Shown: positions 33,994-42,756 of the stretch, one piece after another
Numbering within the stretch: the stretch's first letter is position 1
How the letters are laid out: every line of letters begins with the position of its first letter
Assembly: GCF_018449695.1 (NCBI RefSeq)
Contig: NZ_JAAVUY010000006.1
Coordinates: 310,001 to 374,000, forward strand
Direction: 5' to 3'
DNA from: Bradyrhizobium sp. dw_411
GTDB lineage: Bacteria; Pseudomonadota; Alphaproteobacteria; Rhizobiales; Xanthobacteraceae
Length of the DNA: 64,000 nucleotides
The notes under the pieces: generated by a model
Seen by the model: only the letters and a program-made list of their open reading frames with translations
Told to the model about the DNA's origin: nothing
Databases searched by the model: none
Made by a program: the position numbers and the translations under genes

Positions 33994-35679
33994 TTAAGCC
34001 GCGCGGACCTTGGCCAGGAATTCATCGACCGCGTTGCGCAGCATGCCCGACTGGTTGTCGAGTTCGCGCGCATTGGACAGCACGTCCGAAGCGGCAAGGC
34101 CGGTGGCAGCCGCAGCGCTGGTGACGCCGCCGATATGGGCGCTGATCTCGCTCGACCCGGCCGCAACCGACTGAATGTTGCGCGCGATCTCGCGAGTCGC
34201 CTCGCCCTGCTGGTCGATCGAGGTCGCGATGCTGACCGTGATCTCGCTCATCTGCGCGATCGTTTCGGTGATGCCGCCGATCGAAAGCACCGCGTCGCTG
34301 GTGGACGACTGCATGGCGGCAACCTGGGCGGAGATTTCCTCGGTCGCCTTGGCGGTCTGGTTGGCGAGCGCCTTGACCTCGGAGGCCACGACGGCGAAGC
34401 CGCGGCCGGATTCGCCGGCGCGGGCCGCTTCGATGGTGGCGTTGAGGGCGAGCAGATTGGTCTGCGCGGCGATGCTGTGGATCAGCTTGACGACCTCGCC
34501 GATCTTCTCGGCGCCGGTCGACAATACCTGGACGGTGGCGTTGGTGCGCTCGGCATCGTCGACCGCCTTGCTGGCGATCTCGCTCGACCGCGTCACCTGC
34601 CGGGAGATCTCGGTGACCGAGCTCGACAGTTCTTCCGCGGCCGCAGCAACCGTCCCAACATTGTTCGAGGCGCTGTCGGACGCGGCTCCGACGGTTGCGG
34701 CACGTGCGCTGGCGTCGCTCGCAGTGGCGGTCATGGATTGCGCCGTGGTCTGCATGCCCTTTGCCGCCGTCGCGACCGAGGAGACGATGCCCTTGACGCT
34801 GCGTTCGAAATCATTGGCGATGCTCTCCATCGCGGTACGGCGCTCGGCCGCGGCGCGCTGTTGCGTTTCCGCCTCGACCTTTTCGAGCCCGCGAATGCGC
34901 AGCGCATTGTCCTTGAATATCTGAACGGTGGCGGCCATCTTGCCGACCTCGTCGCCGCGCTCGGTACCGGGAATCTCGCCATCCAACTGGCCGTCGGCCA
35001 ATCCCCGCATGCGGGCGCCGAGTTCGCCGAGCGGCCGACTGATGCTGCGGCCGATCATCCAGGCGATGCCGCCTGAAATCACAGCGATGATGAGCGTGGC
35101 AATGCCGAGCGACCAGATCACCGGCTTCAACTTGGCGTCGAGATCCTCGAGATAGGCGCCGGTGCCGAGATACATATTCCAGCCGGGGACCGCGACCGCG
35201 TAACCGATCTTGCGGATCGGCTTGTCTTCGCCGGGCCTGACATAATCATAGGTCACCAGGATTTCGCCCTTGGCCTTGACGCCATCGAGCAATTCGCGGG
35301 AGATCATCCGGCCATTGACCACGACGTCCATGCGATTGGTGCCGATCTGCTTGGGCTCGGGCGACAGCACCGTGATGCCATCGTAATTGGTGCCGAACAG
35401 ATAGCCGGCGCCATTATCGTAGGTCAGGGTATTGGCGCGGCGTCCGAATTCAGCCAGCGCCGCTTCCTTGGTGAGTTGCCCGGCATCGACCTGCTTCTGC
35501 AGGCCGATCGCCAAGTTGCGGCCCATATCGACGATGGCGTGAACCTGATCGATGCGCGCATTTAGCATTTCGCGCTGCATCAGATAGCCCGCGAGAGCAC
35601 CGGCGATACAGAGGCCGAACAGCGTGACGCTCACCAGAATGCCGAGTTTGGGAACGATCGTCAGATTGTTCAGCTTCAC
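33994..35679 (-). CDS. methyl-accepting chemotaxis protein with single-Cache sensor
   Basis: A 561-residue chemoreceptor: TM1 at residues ~11-33, periplasmic sCache_2-type sensor (~35-185, with [15 protein letters not shown] and [19 protein letters not shown]), TM2 near 186-210, HAMP (~211-265), and the cytoplasmic signalling coiled coil. The conserved tip is seen as [20 protein letters not shown] followed by [18 protein letters not shown]. No pentapeptide tether for CheR is seen at the end (KVRAA). sCache receptors of this kind often bind short carboxylates such as formate or acetate, which is an inference here. Confidence 0.93.
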   Translation of the reverse strand: MKLNNLTIVPKLGILVSVTLFGLCIAGALAGYLMQREMLNARIDQVHAIVDMGRNLAIGLQKQVDAGQLTKEAALAEFGRRANTLTYDNGAGYLFGTNYDGITVLSPEPKQIGTNRMDVVVNGRMISRELLDGVKAKGEILVTYDYVRPGEDKPIRKIGYAVAVPGWNMYLGTGAYLEDLDAKLKPVIWSLGIATLIIAVISGGIAWMIGRSISRPLGELGARMRGLADGQLDGEIPGTERGDEVGKMAATVQIFKDNALRIRGLEKVEAETQQRAAAERRTAMESIANDFERSVKGIVSSVATAAKGMQTTAQSMTATASDASARAATVGAASDSASNNVGTVAAAAEELSSSVTEISRQVTRSSEIASKAVDDAERTNATVQVLSTGAEKIGEVVKLIHSIAAQTNLLALNATIEAARAGESGRGFAVVASEVKALANQTAKATEEISAQVAAMQSSTSDAVLSIGGITETIAQMSEITVSIATSIDQQGEATREIARNIQSVAAGSSEISAHIGGVTSAAAATGLAASDVLSNARELDNQSGMLRNAVDEFLAKVRAA

Positions 35680-35734
35680 GGGGGAGTCTCCGGGGGTGTG
35701 CGCTCACGGCGCGCGATGGAGGGATAAGAATCTC

Positions 35735-35750
35735 CTCACAATATGGTGAG
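35735..35750. promoter_or_regulatory. inverted repeat upstream of the chemoreceptor gene
   Basis: CTCAC and GTGAG arms separated by AATATG lie 56-71 bases before the chemoreceptor ATG, within an AT-rich stretch. Could be an operator or part of the promoter; the match is short. Confidence 0.3.
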
Positions 35751-35897
35751 AATTATTTAGTAATTTCTTACGAAAGGTGTCCTGGGACGGCTTCAAAGGC
35801 AAAGAACAGCCGTCATCGTCGCGCGATTTCTCGCGCGGCCCCCGTATATTTACGCGGCTATTTTTGTTTGCGCTGGCGAAATCGAAATTTCGGCGAA

Positions 35898-35930
35898 CCG
35901 GCGGCTTGAATCGAAGACTCAAACCGCCGG
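35898..35930 (-). terminator. hairpin after serA
   Basis: CCGGCGGCTTGA and TCAAACCGCCGG pair over 12 positions with one mismatch, loop of nine bases, starting 14 bases after the serA stop in the leftward direction. No strong T run follows, so termination is likely but not certain. Confidence 0.5.
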
Positions 35931-35943
35931 GGACCGGAGCTTT

Positions 35944-37533
35944 TTAAAACGCCAGCGCTTTGGCCTGCTTCACCTGCGGCAATGCCTGCACCTTGGCGAG
36001 CACGTCCGCCGGCACCGCGCCGTCGATCTCGACCAGCGCGATCGCATCGCCGCCCTGCTTGTTGCGGCCGAGATGGAAGGTCGCGATATTGATCCTGGCC
36101 GCGCCGAGCAGGCTGGCGAAACCACCGATGAAACCGGGCTTGTCTTCGTTGGTGACGTAAATCATCGACTTGCCGAATTCGGCATCGACCCGAATACCCT
36201 TGATATCGACAAGGCGCGGCTTGCCGTCGGCATAGACCGTGCCCGACACCGAGCGTTCCTGCCGTTCGGTCGTGACCGTGACGGTGATCAGGCTCTCATA
36301 GTCGCTTTGCGCCGCGCGCACGATCTCGTCGACCACCATGCCGCGCTCCTTGGCAACGACCGGCGCGGAGACGACATTGACGTCGCCCAGCATCGGCCGC
36401 AGCAATCCCGACAACACCGCCGAGGTCAGCGCCTTGATCTTCATTTCGGCGACATGACCCTCATAGGTGATCTGCACCTTGGCGATGCCGCTCTCGGTGA
36501 GCTGGCCGGCGAACGAGCCGAGCTTTTCGGCGAGCGCGATGAACGGCTTCAGCTTCGGCGCTTCTTCGGCAGTGATCGAGGGGAAATTGACCGCATTGGA
36601 AATCGCGCCGTTCAAAAGATAGTCCGACATCTGCTCGGCGACCTGCAGCGCGACATTCTCCTGCGCTTCGGTCGTGGCGGCGCCGAGATGCGGCGTGCAG
36701 ATCACGTTGGGATGCCCGAACAGCACATTGGTGGTGGCGGGCTCTTCGACGAACACGTCGAACGCCGCGCCCGCGACCTGCCTGGAATTCAGCGCATCGA
36801 CCAGCGCCTGCTCGTCGACCAGACCGCCGCGCGCGCAATTGACGATGCGCACGCCCTTCTTCATTTTGGCCAGCGCCGAGGCGTCGATGATGTTCCTGGT
36901 CTTCTCGGTCAACGGCGTATGCAGCGTGATGAAGTCCGCGCGCTTGAACAGATCCTCGAGCTCGACCTTCTCGACGCCGATATCCTTGGCGCGTTCCGGC
37001 GACAGGAACGGATCGAATGCGATCACCTTCATGCGCAGACCGAGCGCGCGGTCGGCGACGATTGCACCGATATTGCCGCAGCCGATCACGCCGAGCGTCT
37101 TGGCGGTGATCTCGACGCCCATGAAACGGTTCTTCTCCCACTTGCCGGCCTGGGTCGAGGCGTCGGCCTGCGGAATTTCCCGCGCCAGCGCCAGCATCAA
37201 GGTGATGGCGTGTTCGGCGGTCGTGATCGAATTGCCGAACGGCGTGTTCATCACGATGATGCCCTTGGCGGTCGCGGCCGGAATCTCGACATTGTCGACG
37301 CCGATGCCGGCGCGGCCGATCACTTTCAGCCGCGTCGCCTTCTCGATGATCTTGGCGGTCGCCTTGGTGGCCGAGCGGATCGCAAGTCCGTCGTAATTGC
37401 CGATGATCTCGGCGAGCTTGTCCTTGTCCTTGCCGAGATTGGGCTGGAAATCGACCTCGACGCCGCGGTCCTTGAAAATCTGCACGGCAGCGGGCGACAG
37501 CGCGTCGGAAATGAGAACCTTGGGTTTTGTCAT
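35944..37533 (-). CDS. serA: D-3-phosphoglycerate dehydrogenase
   Basis: The ATG at 37533, with AAGGAAC upstream, gives 529 residues, the long (type I-like) form found in alphaproteobacteria and mycobacteria. NAD-binding GCGNIG lies around residue 147, the catalytic Arg in NCARGGLVDE, the His in CTPHLGAATTEAQ. The middle insertion domain (about 300-450) is present, and the C-terminus is an ACT domain (about 455-529), expected to bind serine for feedback inhibition. Catalyses the first step of serine synthesis. Downstream of serC on the same strand with a repeat between; together they provide two of the three enzymes of the pathway. Confidence 0.96.
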   Translation of the reverse strand: MTKPKVLISDALSPAAVQIFKDRGVEVDFQPNLGKDKDKLAEIIGNYDGLAIRSATKATAKIIEKATRLKVIGRAGIGVDNVEIPAATAKGIIVMNTPFGNSITTAEHAITLMLALAREIPQADASTQAGKWEKNRFMGVEITAKTLGVIGCGNIGAIVADRALGLRMKVIAFDPFLSPERAKDIGVEKVELEDLFKRADFITLHTPLTEKTRNIIDASALAKMKKGVRIVNCARGGLVDEQALVDALNSRQVAGAAFDVFVEEPATTNVLFGHPNVICTPHLGAATTEAQENVALQVAEQMSDYLLNGAISNAVNFPSITAEEAPKLKPFIALAEKLGSFAGQLTESGIAKVQITYEGHVAEMKIKALTSAVLSGLLRPMLGDVNVVSAPVVAKERGMVVDEIVRAAQSDYESLITVTVTTERQERSVSGTVYADGKPRLVDIKGIRVDAEFGKSMIYVTNEDKPGFIGGFASLLGAARINIATFHLGRNKQGGDAIALVEIDGAVPADVLAKVQALPQVKQAKALAF

Positions 37534-37607
37534 CTGGTGTTCCTTCATCCTCCCCTGGAGGATCTGCATGCAATGCCGGAGGGGTGAAATATCTTGGAGC
37601 GATTTCT

Positions 37608-37760
37608 TCTCCCTCTCCCCATTCTTACGGGGAGAAGGTCGGGGTGAGGGGCTCTATCGACAGACTAGGAGTCGTGGTGAGTCCCCCTCACCCGGATTGC
37701 AGCGGACGATGCTTCGCATCGCCGAGGCAATCCGACCTCTCCCCGCGTGCGGGGCGAGGT
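37608..37760. repeat. intergenic repeat, family B, between serC and serA
   Basis: CCCTCTCCCC and GGGGAGAAGGTCGGGGTGAG at the left; GACCTCTCCCCGCGTGCGGGG at the right; inner GGATTGCAGCGG... with palindrome GCGGACGATGCTTCGCATCG. It fills most of the gap in the serC-serA operon and starts 13 bases after the serC stop, so it could lower serA expression relative to serC. Confidence 0.75.
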
Positions 37761-37772
37761 TAAGAAAGAAAG

Positions 37773-38945
37773 CTACGCCGCCTTGGCGAACGTGGACTTG
37801 GTCTCGGCAAAAGCCCAGTCGATCCACTGCGTCAGCAGCGCGACGTCCCTGGCTTCCACGGTGGCACCGCACCAGATGCGAAGCCCCGCGGGCGCATCGC
37901 GATAATGCGCGAAGTCGTAACCGGCGCCTTCCTTCTCCACCAGCGCGACCAGCTTCTTGGCGAAATCGGCCTGCGCATCCGGGCTCAGCGCCGTGATCGC
38001 GGGATCGATCACCTTCATGCACACTGAAGTGTTGGAGCGGATCGCCGGATCGTTGGCGAGGAAGTCGATCCACGGCGTCTTCGCCTTCCAGTCGGCGAGT
38101 ACCTTGGTGTTGGCATCGGCACGCGCCATCAGGCCCTTGAGACCGCCGACCGACTTGGCCCAGCCGAGCGCATCGAGATAATCCTCCACGCACAGCATCG
38201 AGGGCGTGTTGATGGTCTCGCCTTCGAAAATGCCCTCGTTGAGCTTGCCGCCCTTGGTCATGCGGAAGATCTTTGGTAGCGGCCAGGCAGGTGTGTAGCT
38301 CTCCAGCCGTGCCACCGCGCGCGGCGAGAGCACCAGCATGCCATGTGCCGCCTCGCCGCCCAGCGCTTTCTGCCAGGAGAACGTCACCACATCGAGCTTG
38401 GCCCAATCGAGATTCTGCGCGAACGCCGCCGAAGTTGCGTCGCAAATGGTGAGGCCTTCGCGATCTGCCTTGATCCAGTCGGCATTGGGCACGCGCACGC
38501 CCGAGGTCGTGCCGTTCCAGGTGAAGACGATGTCGGAAGCCGGATCGGCCTTGCTGAGATCGGGAATCTCGCCATAGCCGGCATGCAGCTTGGTGACGTC
38601 CTTGAGCTTCAATTCCTTGACGATATCGCTGACCCAGCCTTCACCGAAGGATTCCCAAGCGATCGTCGTCACCGGCCGCGCGCCGAGCAGCGACCACAGC
38701 GCCATCTCGACCGCGCCGGTATCGGACGCCGGCACGATGCCGATCTTGTAGCCCGCAGGCACTTCAAGCACCTCGCGGGTCAGTTCTATCGCAAGCTTGA
38801 GCTTGGCCTTGCCGATCTTCGCGCGATGCGAACGGCCGAGCGCGGCGTCGTTGAGGGTTTGGGGAGTCCAGCCAGGGCGCTTGGCACAGGGGCCGGACGA
38901 AAAATGCGGCACGGTCGGCCGCGAAGCGGGCTTCGCTGCAGTCAT
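37773..38945 (-). CDS. serC: phosphoserine aminotransferase
   Basis: A 390-residue PLP enzyme of the longer alphaproteobacterial/methanogen-type SerC group. PLP Lys is K193 in [10 protein letters not shown]. The opening [15 protein letters not shown] matches this group, which differs from E. coli SerC (about 360 residues). Converts 3-phosphohydroxypyruvate to phosphoserine. First gene of the serC-serA operon. A hairpin that contains the ribosome site lies immediately upstream and resembles the serC leader motif. Confidence 0.95.
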   Translation of the reverse strand: MTAAKPASRPTVPHFSSGPCAKRPGWTPQTLNDAALGRSHRAKIGKAKLKLAIELTREVLEVPAGYKIGIVPASDTGAVEMALWSLLGARPVTTIAWESFGEGWVSDIVKELKLKDVTKLHAGYGEIPDLSKADPASDIVFTWNGTTSGVRVPNADWIKADREGLTICDATSAAFAQNLDWAKLDVVTFSWQKALGGEAAHGMLVLSPRAVARLESYTPAWPLPKIFRMTKGGKLNEGIFEGETINTPSMLCVEDYLDALGWAKSVGGLKGLMARADANTKVLADWKAKTPWIDFLANDPAIRSNTSVCMKVIDPAITALSPDAQADFAKKLVALVEKEGAGYDFAHYRDAPAGLRIWCGATVEARDVALLTQWIDWAFAETKSTFAKAA

Positions 38946-38998
38946 AATCTATCCTTCCAGATAGCAAGCCTCCCGTTGGGGGGAGGTGTCCCGCCGCG
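38943..38998 (-). ncRNA. serC-type leader RNA motif
   Basis: Read leftward, two hairpins precede the serC start codon: CCTCCC-CCCAAC-GGGAGG (38986-38969) and CTATC-TGGAAG-GATAG (38964-38949). The second has the ribosome-binding GGAAGGA in its loop and ends three bases before the ATG. This layout and the joining bases GCTTG agree with the serC motif described upstream of serC-serA in alphaproteobacteria (Corbino and others), as I remember its consensus. Function presumed to be translational control of serC; ligand, if any, unknown. Confidence 0.75.
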
Positions 38999-39024
38999 GT
39001 GCATAAGGGAATAGCCCGGAATCG

Positions 39025-39246
39025 TCAAGAAACTTCGGGAGGATCAGGGATGGAATCACAAGCGATTGATGGCGCGGCCTCCAACGGCAGAAGTTGCGCC
39101 GGCGGCGGCGGTTCGGAATCCAGCAATTCGGCGGCATTGGTGACGAGTTGCGCAGCCCTGCGCCGGCTGGCGACTTTCAGCACGCTCTGATCGCCGGCTT
39201 GCACGACGTATTCGTTGCCGATCCGTACGATCGAGTAATTTTTCAT
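39025..39246 (-). CDS. small hypothetical protein, 73 residues
   Basis: The ATG at 39246 has GGGGACC upstream. The product starts MKNYSIVRIGNEYVVQAG, has a short beta-like N-terminus, a basic segment ASRRRAAQLV, and a low-complexity Pro/Glu tail. I recall short proteins with this opening in Bradyrhizobium but no named family. It lies just upstream of serC in the same direction; whether they are cotranscribed is unclear since the serC leader lies between. Confidence 0.6.
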   Translation of the reverse strand: MKNYSIVRIGNEYVVQAGDQSVLKVASRRRAAQLVTNAAELLDSEPPPPAQLLPLEAAPSIACDSIPDPPEVS

Positions 39247-39437
39247 GTGCGGTCCCCAAGCTGCCCGAGCCCGACGGGATACGCCAAACTCTCACAGATC
39301 GTTCTGCAGAAAAAATGACGAACGGCCGGGTAGTTTATCGGGTGTTAATCCAAACGAATCGCAAAACTCGTTTGGCAATGGCTGCAACGTCGCGTTCATC
39401 GAGCTGAACAATTCGGCTGTATCAAAACAACGCTGTC

Positions 39438-39908
39438 TCAAAAGCGTATCGTCATACCGGCGTGGCTCTGCGCAAATCCCAGCCGTTTGTAAAATCGCTG
39501 CGCATCGACACGGCTATTATGCGTCAGTAACTCAACCAGTCTGCAACCGCGCGAACGCGCTTGCGCAACGGCCCATTGCACCATCTGTTCGCCGATGCCG
39601 CGGCTGCGGCAATGCGAAGCGACGCGAACGTCTTCGATCAGGCCGCGCGAGACGCCCTGCGAGCTCAACCCCGGCAAGATGCAGAGTTGCAGACAGCCGA
39701 CCACGGCCCCTTCGCGATCTTCCGCAACCATGAGCTGGATGTTCGGATCGCGGTCGACCGCCTCGAACGCCCGAAAATACGATTCCGGCAAGGGATCCTC
39801 AACGCGCTCGCGGCCGCTGCCGAGCGGATCGTCCGCCAGCATCCGCACGATCGACGGCACGTCGCCGCGACCGGCGCGCCGGATGGTAACCGGGGAAATC
39901 TCAGCCAT
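39438..39908 (-). CDS. GNAT-family N-acetyltransferase
   Basis: A 156-residue GNAT protein. The acetyl-CoA pyrophosphate loop is RSRGIGEQMV near residues 102-111 (Q/RxxGxG/A type), preceded by the beta-4 strand LIEDVRVAS and followed by CRLVELLTHNSRVDAQRFYKRLGF (quoted in part: AQRFYKRLGFAQSHAGM). The N-terminus is the usual IRRAGRGDVPSIVRML. Substrate cannot be told; could be an amine-containing metabolite or drug. It is 15 bases downstream of the GST gene on the same strand. Confidence 0.88.
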   Translation of the reverse strand: MAEISPVTIRRAGRGDVPSIVRMLADDPLGSGRERVEDPLPESYFRAFEAVDRDPNIQLMVAEDREGAVVGCLQLCILPGLSSQGVSRGLIEDVRVASHCRSRGIGEQMVQWAVAQARSRGCRLVELLTHNSRVDAQRFYKRLGFAQSHAGMTIRF

Positions 39909-39923
39909 GACCGCTCTTATCCC

Positions 39924-40514
39924 TCAACACGCCGGCGGCAGGCCCAAAAATGCCTCGGCTTCGCCGATCCAGCGCCGCACGGCGGCATAGCCGTCGAGGT
40001 GAAAGCTGCCTTCATGCGCCAGCCTTGTGTAGGCCAGCAGTGCTATGTCGGCGAGCGAGAAGGTATCGCCGACCAGGAATCGCGTCAGCGCAAGCTGCTG
40101 CTCCATCCGCGCCAGCGCGGCGCAACCGCGCTTGATCTTGTCCGGATCGAGATCGGAGGCCGGCTTGCCGAGATACACCATCTGGAACCGGCACCCCGCG
40201 ATATAGGGTTCATGGCTGAACTGCTCCCAGAACAACCATTCGTCCATCTTGGCGGCGGCGAAAGCATCGGCCGGGATCAGGTCGCTGTCGCGGGCGAAAT
40301 AGCGAATGATCGCGTTGGATTGCGCCAGCGTGCGGCCGTCGTCGAATTCGACCGTCGGCACCTGCCCCGCACTGTTGAGCTTCAGGAACTCTGGCGTGCG
40401 GCTCTCGCGCTTGAGGATATCGATGGAAATCCAGCTATAAGGCAGCGCCAGCCTGTCGCAGACCCATTTCACCTTCAGGCAATTGCCCGAACCAAGATCG
40501 CCATAAATTTTCAT
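39924..40514 (-). CDS. glutathione S-transferase family protein
   Basis: The ATG at 40514 (MKIYGDLGSGN) gives 196 residues; the frame extends to 40571 but adds an untypical stretch. Thioredoxin-fold N-domain with GQVPTVEFDDGRTLAQSNAI around residues 50-70 holding the cis-Pro and the glutathione-binding Q/S; helical C-domain with FSLADIALLAYTRLA. Catalytic residue is not obvious at the first turn (Ser9 in GSGN is a candidate). Closely related to the product of 61077 (ESRTPxFLxxNxxGQVP shared). Likely detoxification or stress role. Confidence 0.87.
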   Translation of the reverse strand: MKIYGDLGSGNCLKVKWVCDRLALPYSWISIDILKRESRTPEFLKLNSAGQVPTVEFDDGRTLAQSNAIIRYFARDSDLIPADAFAAAKMDEWLFWEQFSHEPYIAGCRFQMVYLGKPASDLDPDKIKRGCAALARMEQQLALTRFLVGDTFSLADIALLAYTRLAHEGSFHLDGYAAVRRWIGEAEAFLGLPPAC

Positions 40515-40613
40515 GGGCTGCCGATGCCTCCATCGAGGCAATAGACCAACAGCCTGCAAGAATTCTGTCAACCGGATTGCAAAACGCGAAACTATCCGCG
40601 CGCCGCGCGACGA

Positions 40614-41426
40614 TCAGAACTTGTAGCCGAGGCCGGCGCGTACGGTGTTGATGCTGGTGTCCACCGAGGACGTGAAGCGGATATATTCCCACTCCCCGCG
40701 CAGGAAGAGACCGCCGATCAGATTGTAGTCGAAGCCGATACCCGCCGTGTAGCCATAGATCAGGTGATTATGCACGGCATTGTCGGCAGACACCGACATT
40801 AGCTGGGTAAATTGGCCAAGCGGCGTAGTACTGACGGCGTCATTGACCGTGACAGAACTCGAGATATTAGCATTACCGAGGGCGAACCCGCCGAACATAT
40901 AAGGCAGGAAGCAGCCCCAGGCGTAACCCGCACGCGCACGAAACGTCGCCATGTCCGTAATCGCGATCGCAGACGTCGAGTTCACCGAAACTGCATGATA
41001 GAAAGTGTCGGACAACGGGCCACCGACGAGAGGACCCGCGGTAGCGCTGGCCGAGCCGCCGAATGCACCATGCAAATAGGACATTTCGAGGCCGGCAACG
41101 ACCTCATCCCACTGCCAGTTATATCCGGCGAAGGCCCCGTATCCTGACGAACGTTGGGACTGCTTGCCGAGTTGAAGATTCCACTGCGCTACCCCCATCT
41201 GCTGGATGACGTCGTCCGCAATCAAGGCCGCAACCATGTTCGCGGGGCCGCCGCCATTGAAATTCTCGTCAGATGAACCGTAGCCGCCCTGGGCGCCGAT
41301 ATAAAAGCCGCGCCAGTTTTGCGTCACGGGTGCACCGACCGAGCCACGCAGGAAATCCGGCATGTCGGCCGCTTGCGCGCCGCTCGCCGCTCCGAACATC
41401 ATCGCCGCCAGCAAAAGTCTACGCAT
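40614..41426 (-). CDS. outer-membrane beta-barrel protein, Omp25/Omp31-like
   Basis: The ATG at 41426 has GGGAG upstream and gives 270 residues; the frame is open to 41615 but that lacks a signal peptide. Signal peptide MRRLLLAAMMFGAASGAQA. The mature protein starts with NWRGFYIGAQGGYG, typical for the porin-like surface proteins of Rhizobiales, and ends in RAGLGYKF, with the aromatic C-terminal residue that directs barrel assembly. Alternating hydrophobic strands suggest an eight-stranded barrel. Structural or adhesion role; function not known. Upstream lies a second barrel gene on the same strand. Confidence 0.87.
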   Translation of the reverse strand: MRRLLLAAMMFGAASGAQAADMPDFLRGSVGAPVTQNWRGFYIGAQGGYGSSDENFNGGGPANMVAALIADDVIQQMGVAQWNLQLGKQSQRSSGYGAFAGYNWQWDEVVAGLEMSYLHGAFGGSASATAGPLVGGPLSDTFYHAVSVNSTSAIAITDMATFRARAGYAWGCFLPYMFGGFALGNANISSSVTVNDAVSTTPLGQFTQLMSVSADNAVHNHLIYGYTAGIGFDYNLIGGLFLRGEWEYIRFTSSVDTSINTVRAGLGYKF

Positions 41427-41583
41427 CGCAACGCTCCCGTCGAACACCTTTAACTGGCGTTGATCATGGCTCGTTAACCTTAACCAATCGTTGTCGCGGC
41501 GCGCCGAACGGGATGATCGCAGCGGAAAACCGAAATCTGTTTTCGTAAATCGCCTCTCAAGTTCGCGCGGCCGCGCACAGCAA

Positions 41584-41610
41584 AACGGCGCGGGAGGATC
41601 CCGCGCCGTT
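41584..41610 (-). terminator. terminator of the second barrel gene
   Basis: AACGGCGCGGG / CCCGCGCCGTT form an 11-bp perfect stem with an AGGAT loop, followed leftward by TTTGCTGTG. It starts 27 bases after the stop of the gene at 41638-42495. Confidence 0.8.
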
Positions 41611-41637
41611 AGCAAACATTAACAAGTCAGGAAGCGA

Positions 41638-42495
41638 TCAGCCCTTGCGGATCAGCGGCGGGGGAGCGGCCGGCTCTACTTCGCAGCAGGTCCAGCGCAC
41701 GCCGAGCTTCACATCCTGCGAGGTCAGGTTGTTGAACTGGAACGGCCGCAGGCTGGTGGTGCCGGCGAAGGTCGAACCGCCGCCGGTGACGGCGGAGCCG
41801 AGATCGAGGTAGCGATACGCCAGTTCGATGGTGAAGTTGCTGTTGACCTTGTAAGCCAGACCCGCATGGAGCGCCCAGGCGAGGTCGGTCTTCGATGCCC
41901 CCTGCGCCTGATACAGGCTGGTGCTGAGATTGTTCGCCGGGAACGTCGCCATGTCCGACAGACCGGTGGTCTTGTTGTACGCGAAACCGACACCGGCGCC
42001 GACGAACGGCGTGATGCACCACCACGTGCCGAGATCGGCATAGGCGTTGACCAAGCCGACCCAGCTCGAATAGCCGCCATTATAGGTGTCGCCGAGCGGA
42101 GAATTGCCGGGAACGCCGTTCAGGCCGTTGACGACAACGAAGTCATTGCCGCTGAAGTTGACCCGCGAACGATATTCGCCGGTGATATCGGCACGGAACC
42201 AGCCGTTGAACTGATAGCCGACGCCGAGACCGTATGAGGTGCCGCCGGTGAACTCGTGGCCAACCTGCTGAAAGGAGACGGTCGATGCGTCGTTATAGCC
42301 GGGAGCAAACAGCTTGCCGCTGGTGTTGGTCATGCCGATATCGCCGCGCAGATACCAGCCGCCAAAGTCCTGCGCCGGCGGCGGTGCATAATACGGCTGC
42401 GGCGCCGGCATGATGGAAGGCATGTCGGCCGCAAGCGCCGCCGACGACAACAGGGATGCCGCTCCGGCGGCCATCAGATACTTAACGCTACGCAT
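41638..42495 (-). CDS. outer-membrane beta-barrel protein with Pro-rich N-terminus
   Basis: A 285-residue protein with signal peptide MRSVKYLMAAGAASLLSSAALAA. The mature N-terminus is Pro/Tyr-rich (IMPAPQPYYAPPPAQ) before the barrel starts at GGWYLRGDIG. Strand-alternating sequence continues to about residue 265. The C-terminus is unusual for a barrel, RWTCCEVEPAAPPPLIRKG, with a Cys pair and a disordered tail instead of an aromatic last residue. Proteins of this layout are frequent in Bradyrhizobium. It has its own terminator, separating it from the barrel gene downstream. Confidence 0.85.
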   Translation of the reverse strand: MRSVKYLMAAGAASLLSSAALAADMPSIMPAPQPYYAPPPAQDFGGWYLRGDIGMTNTSGKLFAPGYNDASTVSFQQVGHEFTGGTSYGLGVGYQFNGWFRADITGEYRSRVNFSGNDFVVVNGLNGVPGNSPLGDTYNGGYSSWVGLVNAYADLGTWWCITPFVGAGVGFAYNKTTGLSDMATFPANNLSTSLYQAQGASKTDLAWALHAGLAYKVNSNFTIELAYRYLDLGSAVTGGGSTFAGTTSLRPFQFNNLTSQDVKLGVRWTCCEVEPAAPPPLIRKG

Positions 42496-42701
42496 TGGCT
42501 TCGTCCTTTTGCCCGGTGAGACAACGGAGGCCTCACATCCAAAAACTCACGGCGGGACGATGCCACCAAATGTTTAAGCGGCGCTTAACCCTAATTTTTA
42601 AGGTTGATAATCTGTTTCATGCGCGGTGTTTTTTTTGCCGGCAAAGTCGGCCGCCGGAAAATGGCGACCGCGCCATAATTCCTAACAATGTGTTGATGAG
42701 A

Positions 42702-42719
42702 GAATCCCCTTGGGGATTC
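42702..42719. terminator. perfect palindrome after the Fsr-type gene
   Basis: GAATCCCCTTGGGGATTC is a perfect 18-base palindrome (8-base arms) located 38 bases beyond the stop of the leftward Fsr-type gene. No long T run follows leftward, so it may stop transcription weakly or be an operator for the barrel gene. Confidence 0.4.
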
Positions 42720-42756
42720 CGCGCCGCGTCAATGCACCGACTTTAATTCGCTGACT

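Noticed and set aside
36073..37587. Long rightward open frame of about 504 codons opposite serA
   Set aside because: It lies wholly on the other strand of a clear serA gene; high GC at third positions of the real gene makes the antisense frame open by chance. The translation is Arg/Asp-rich and unlike any family.
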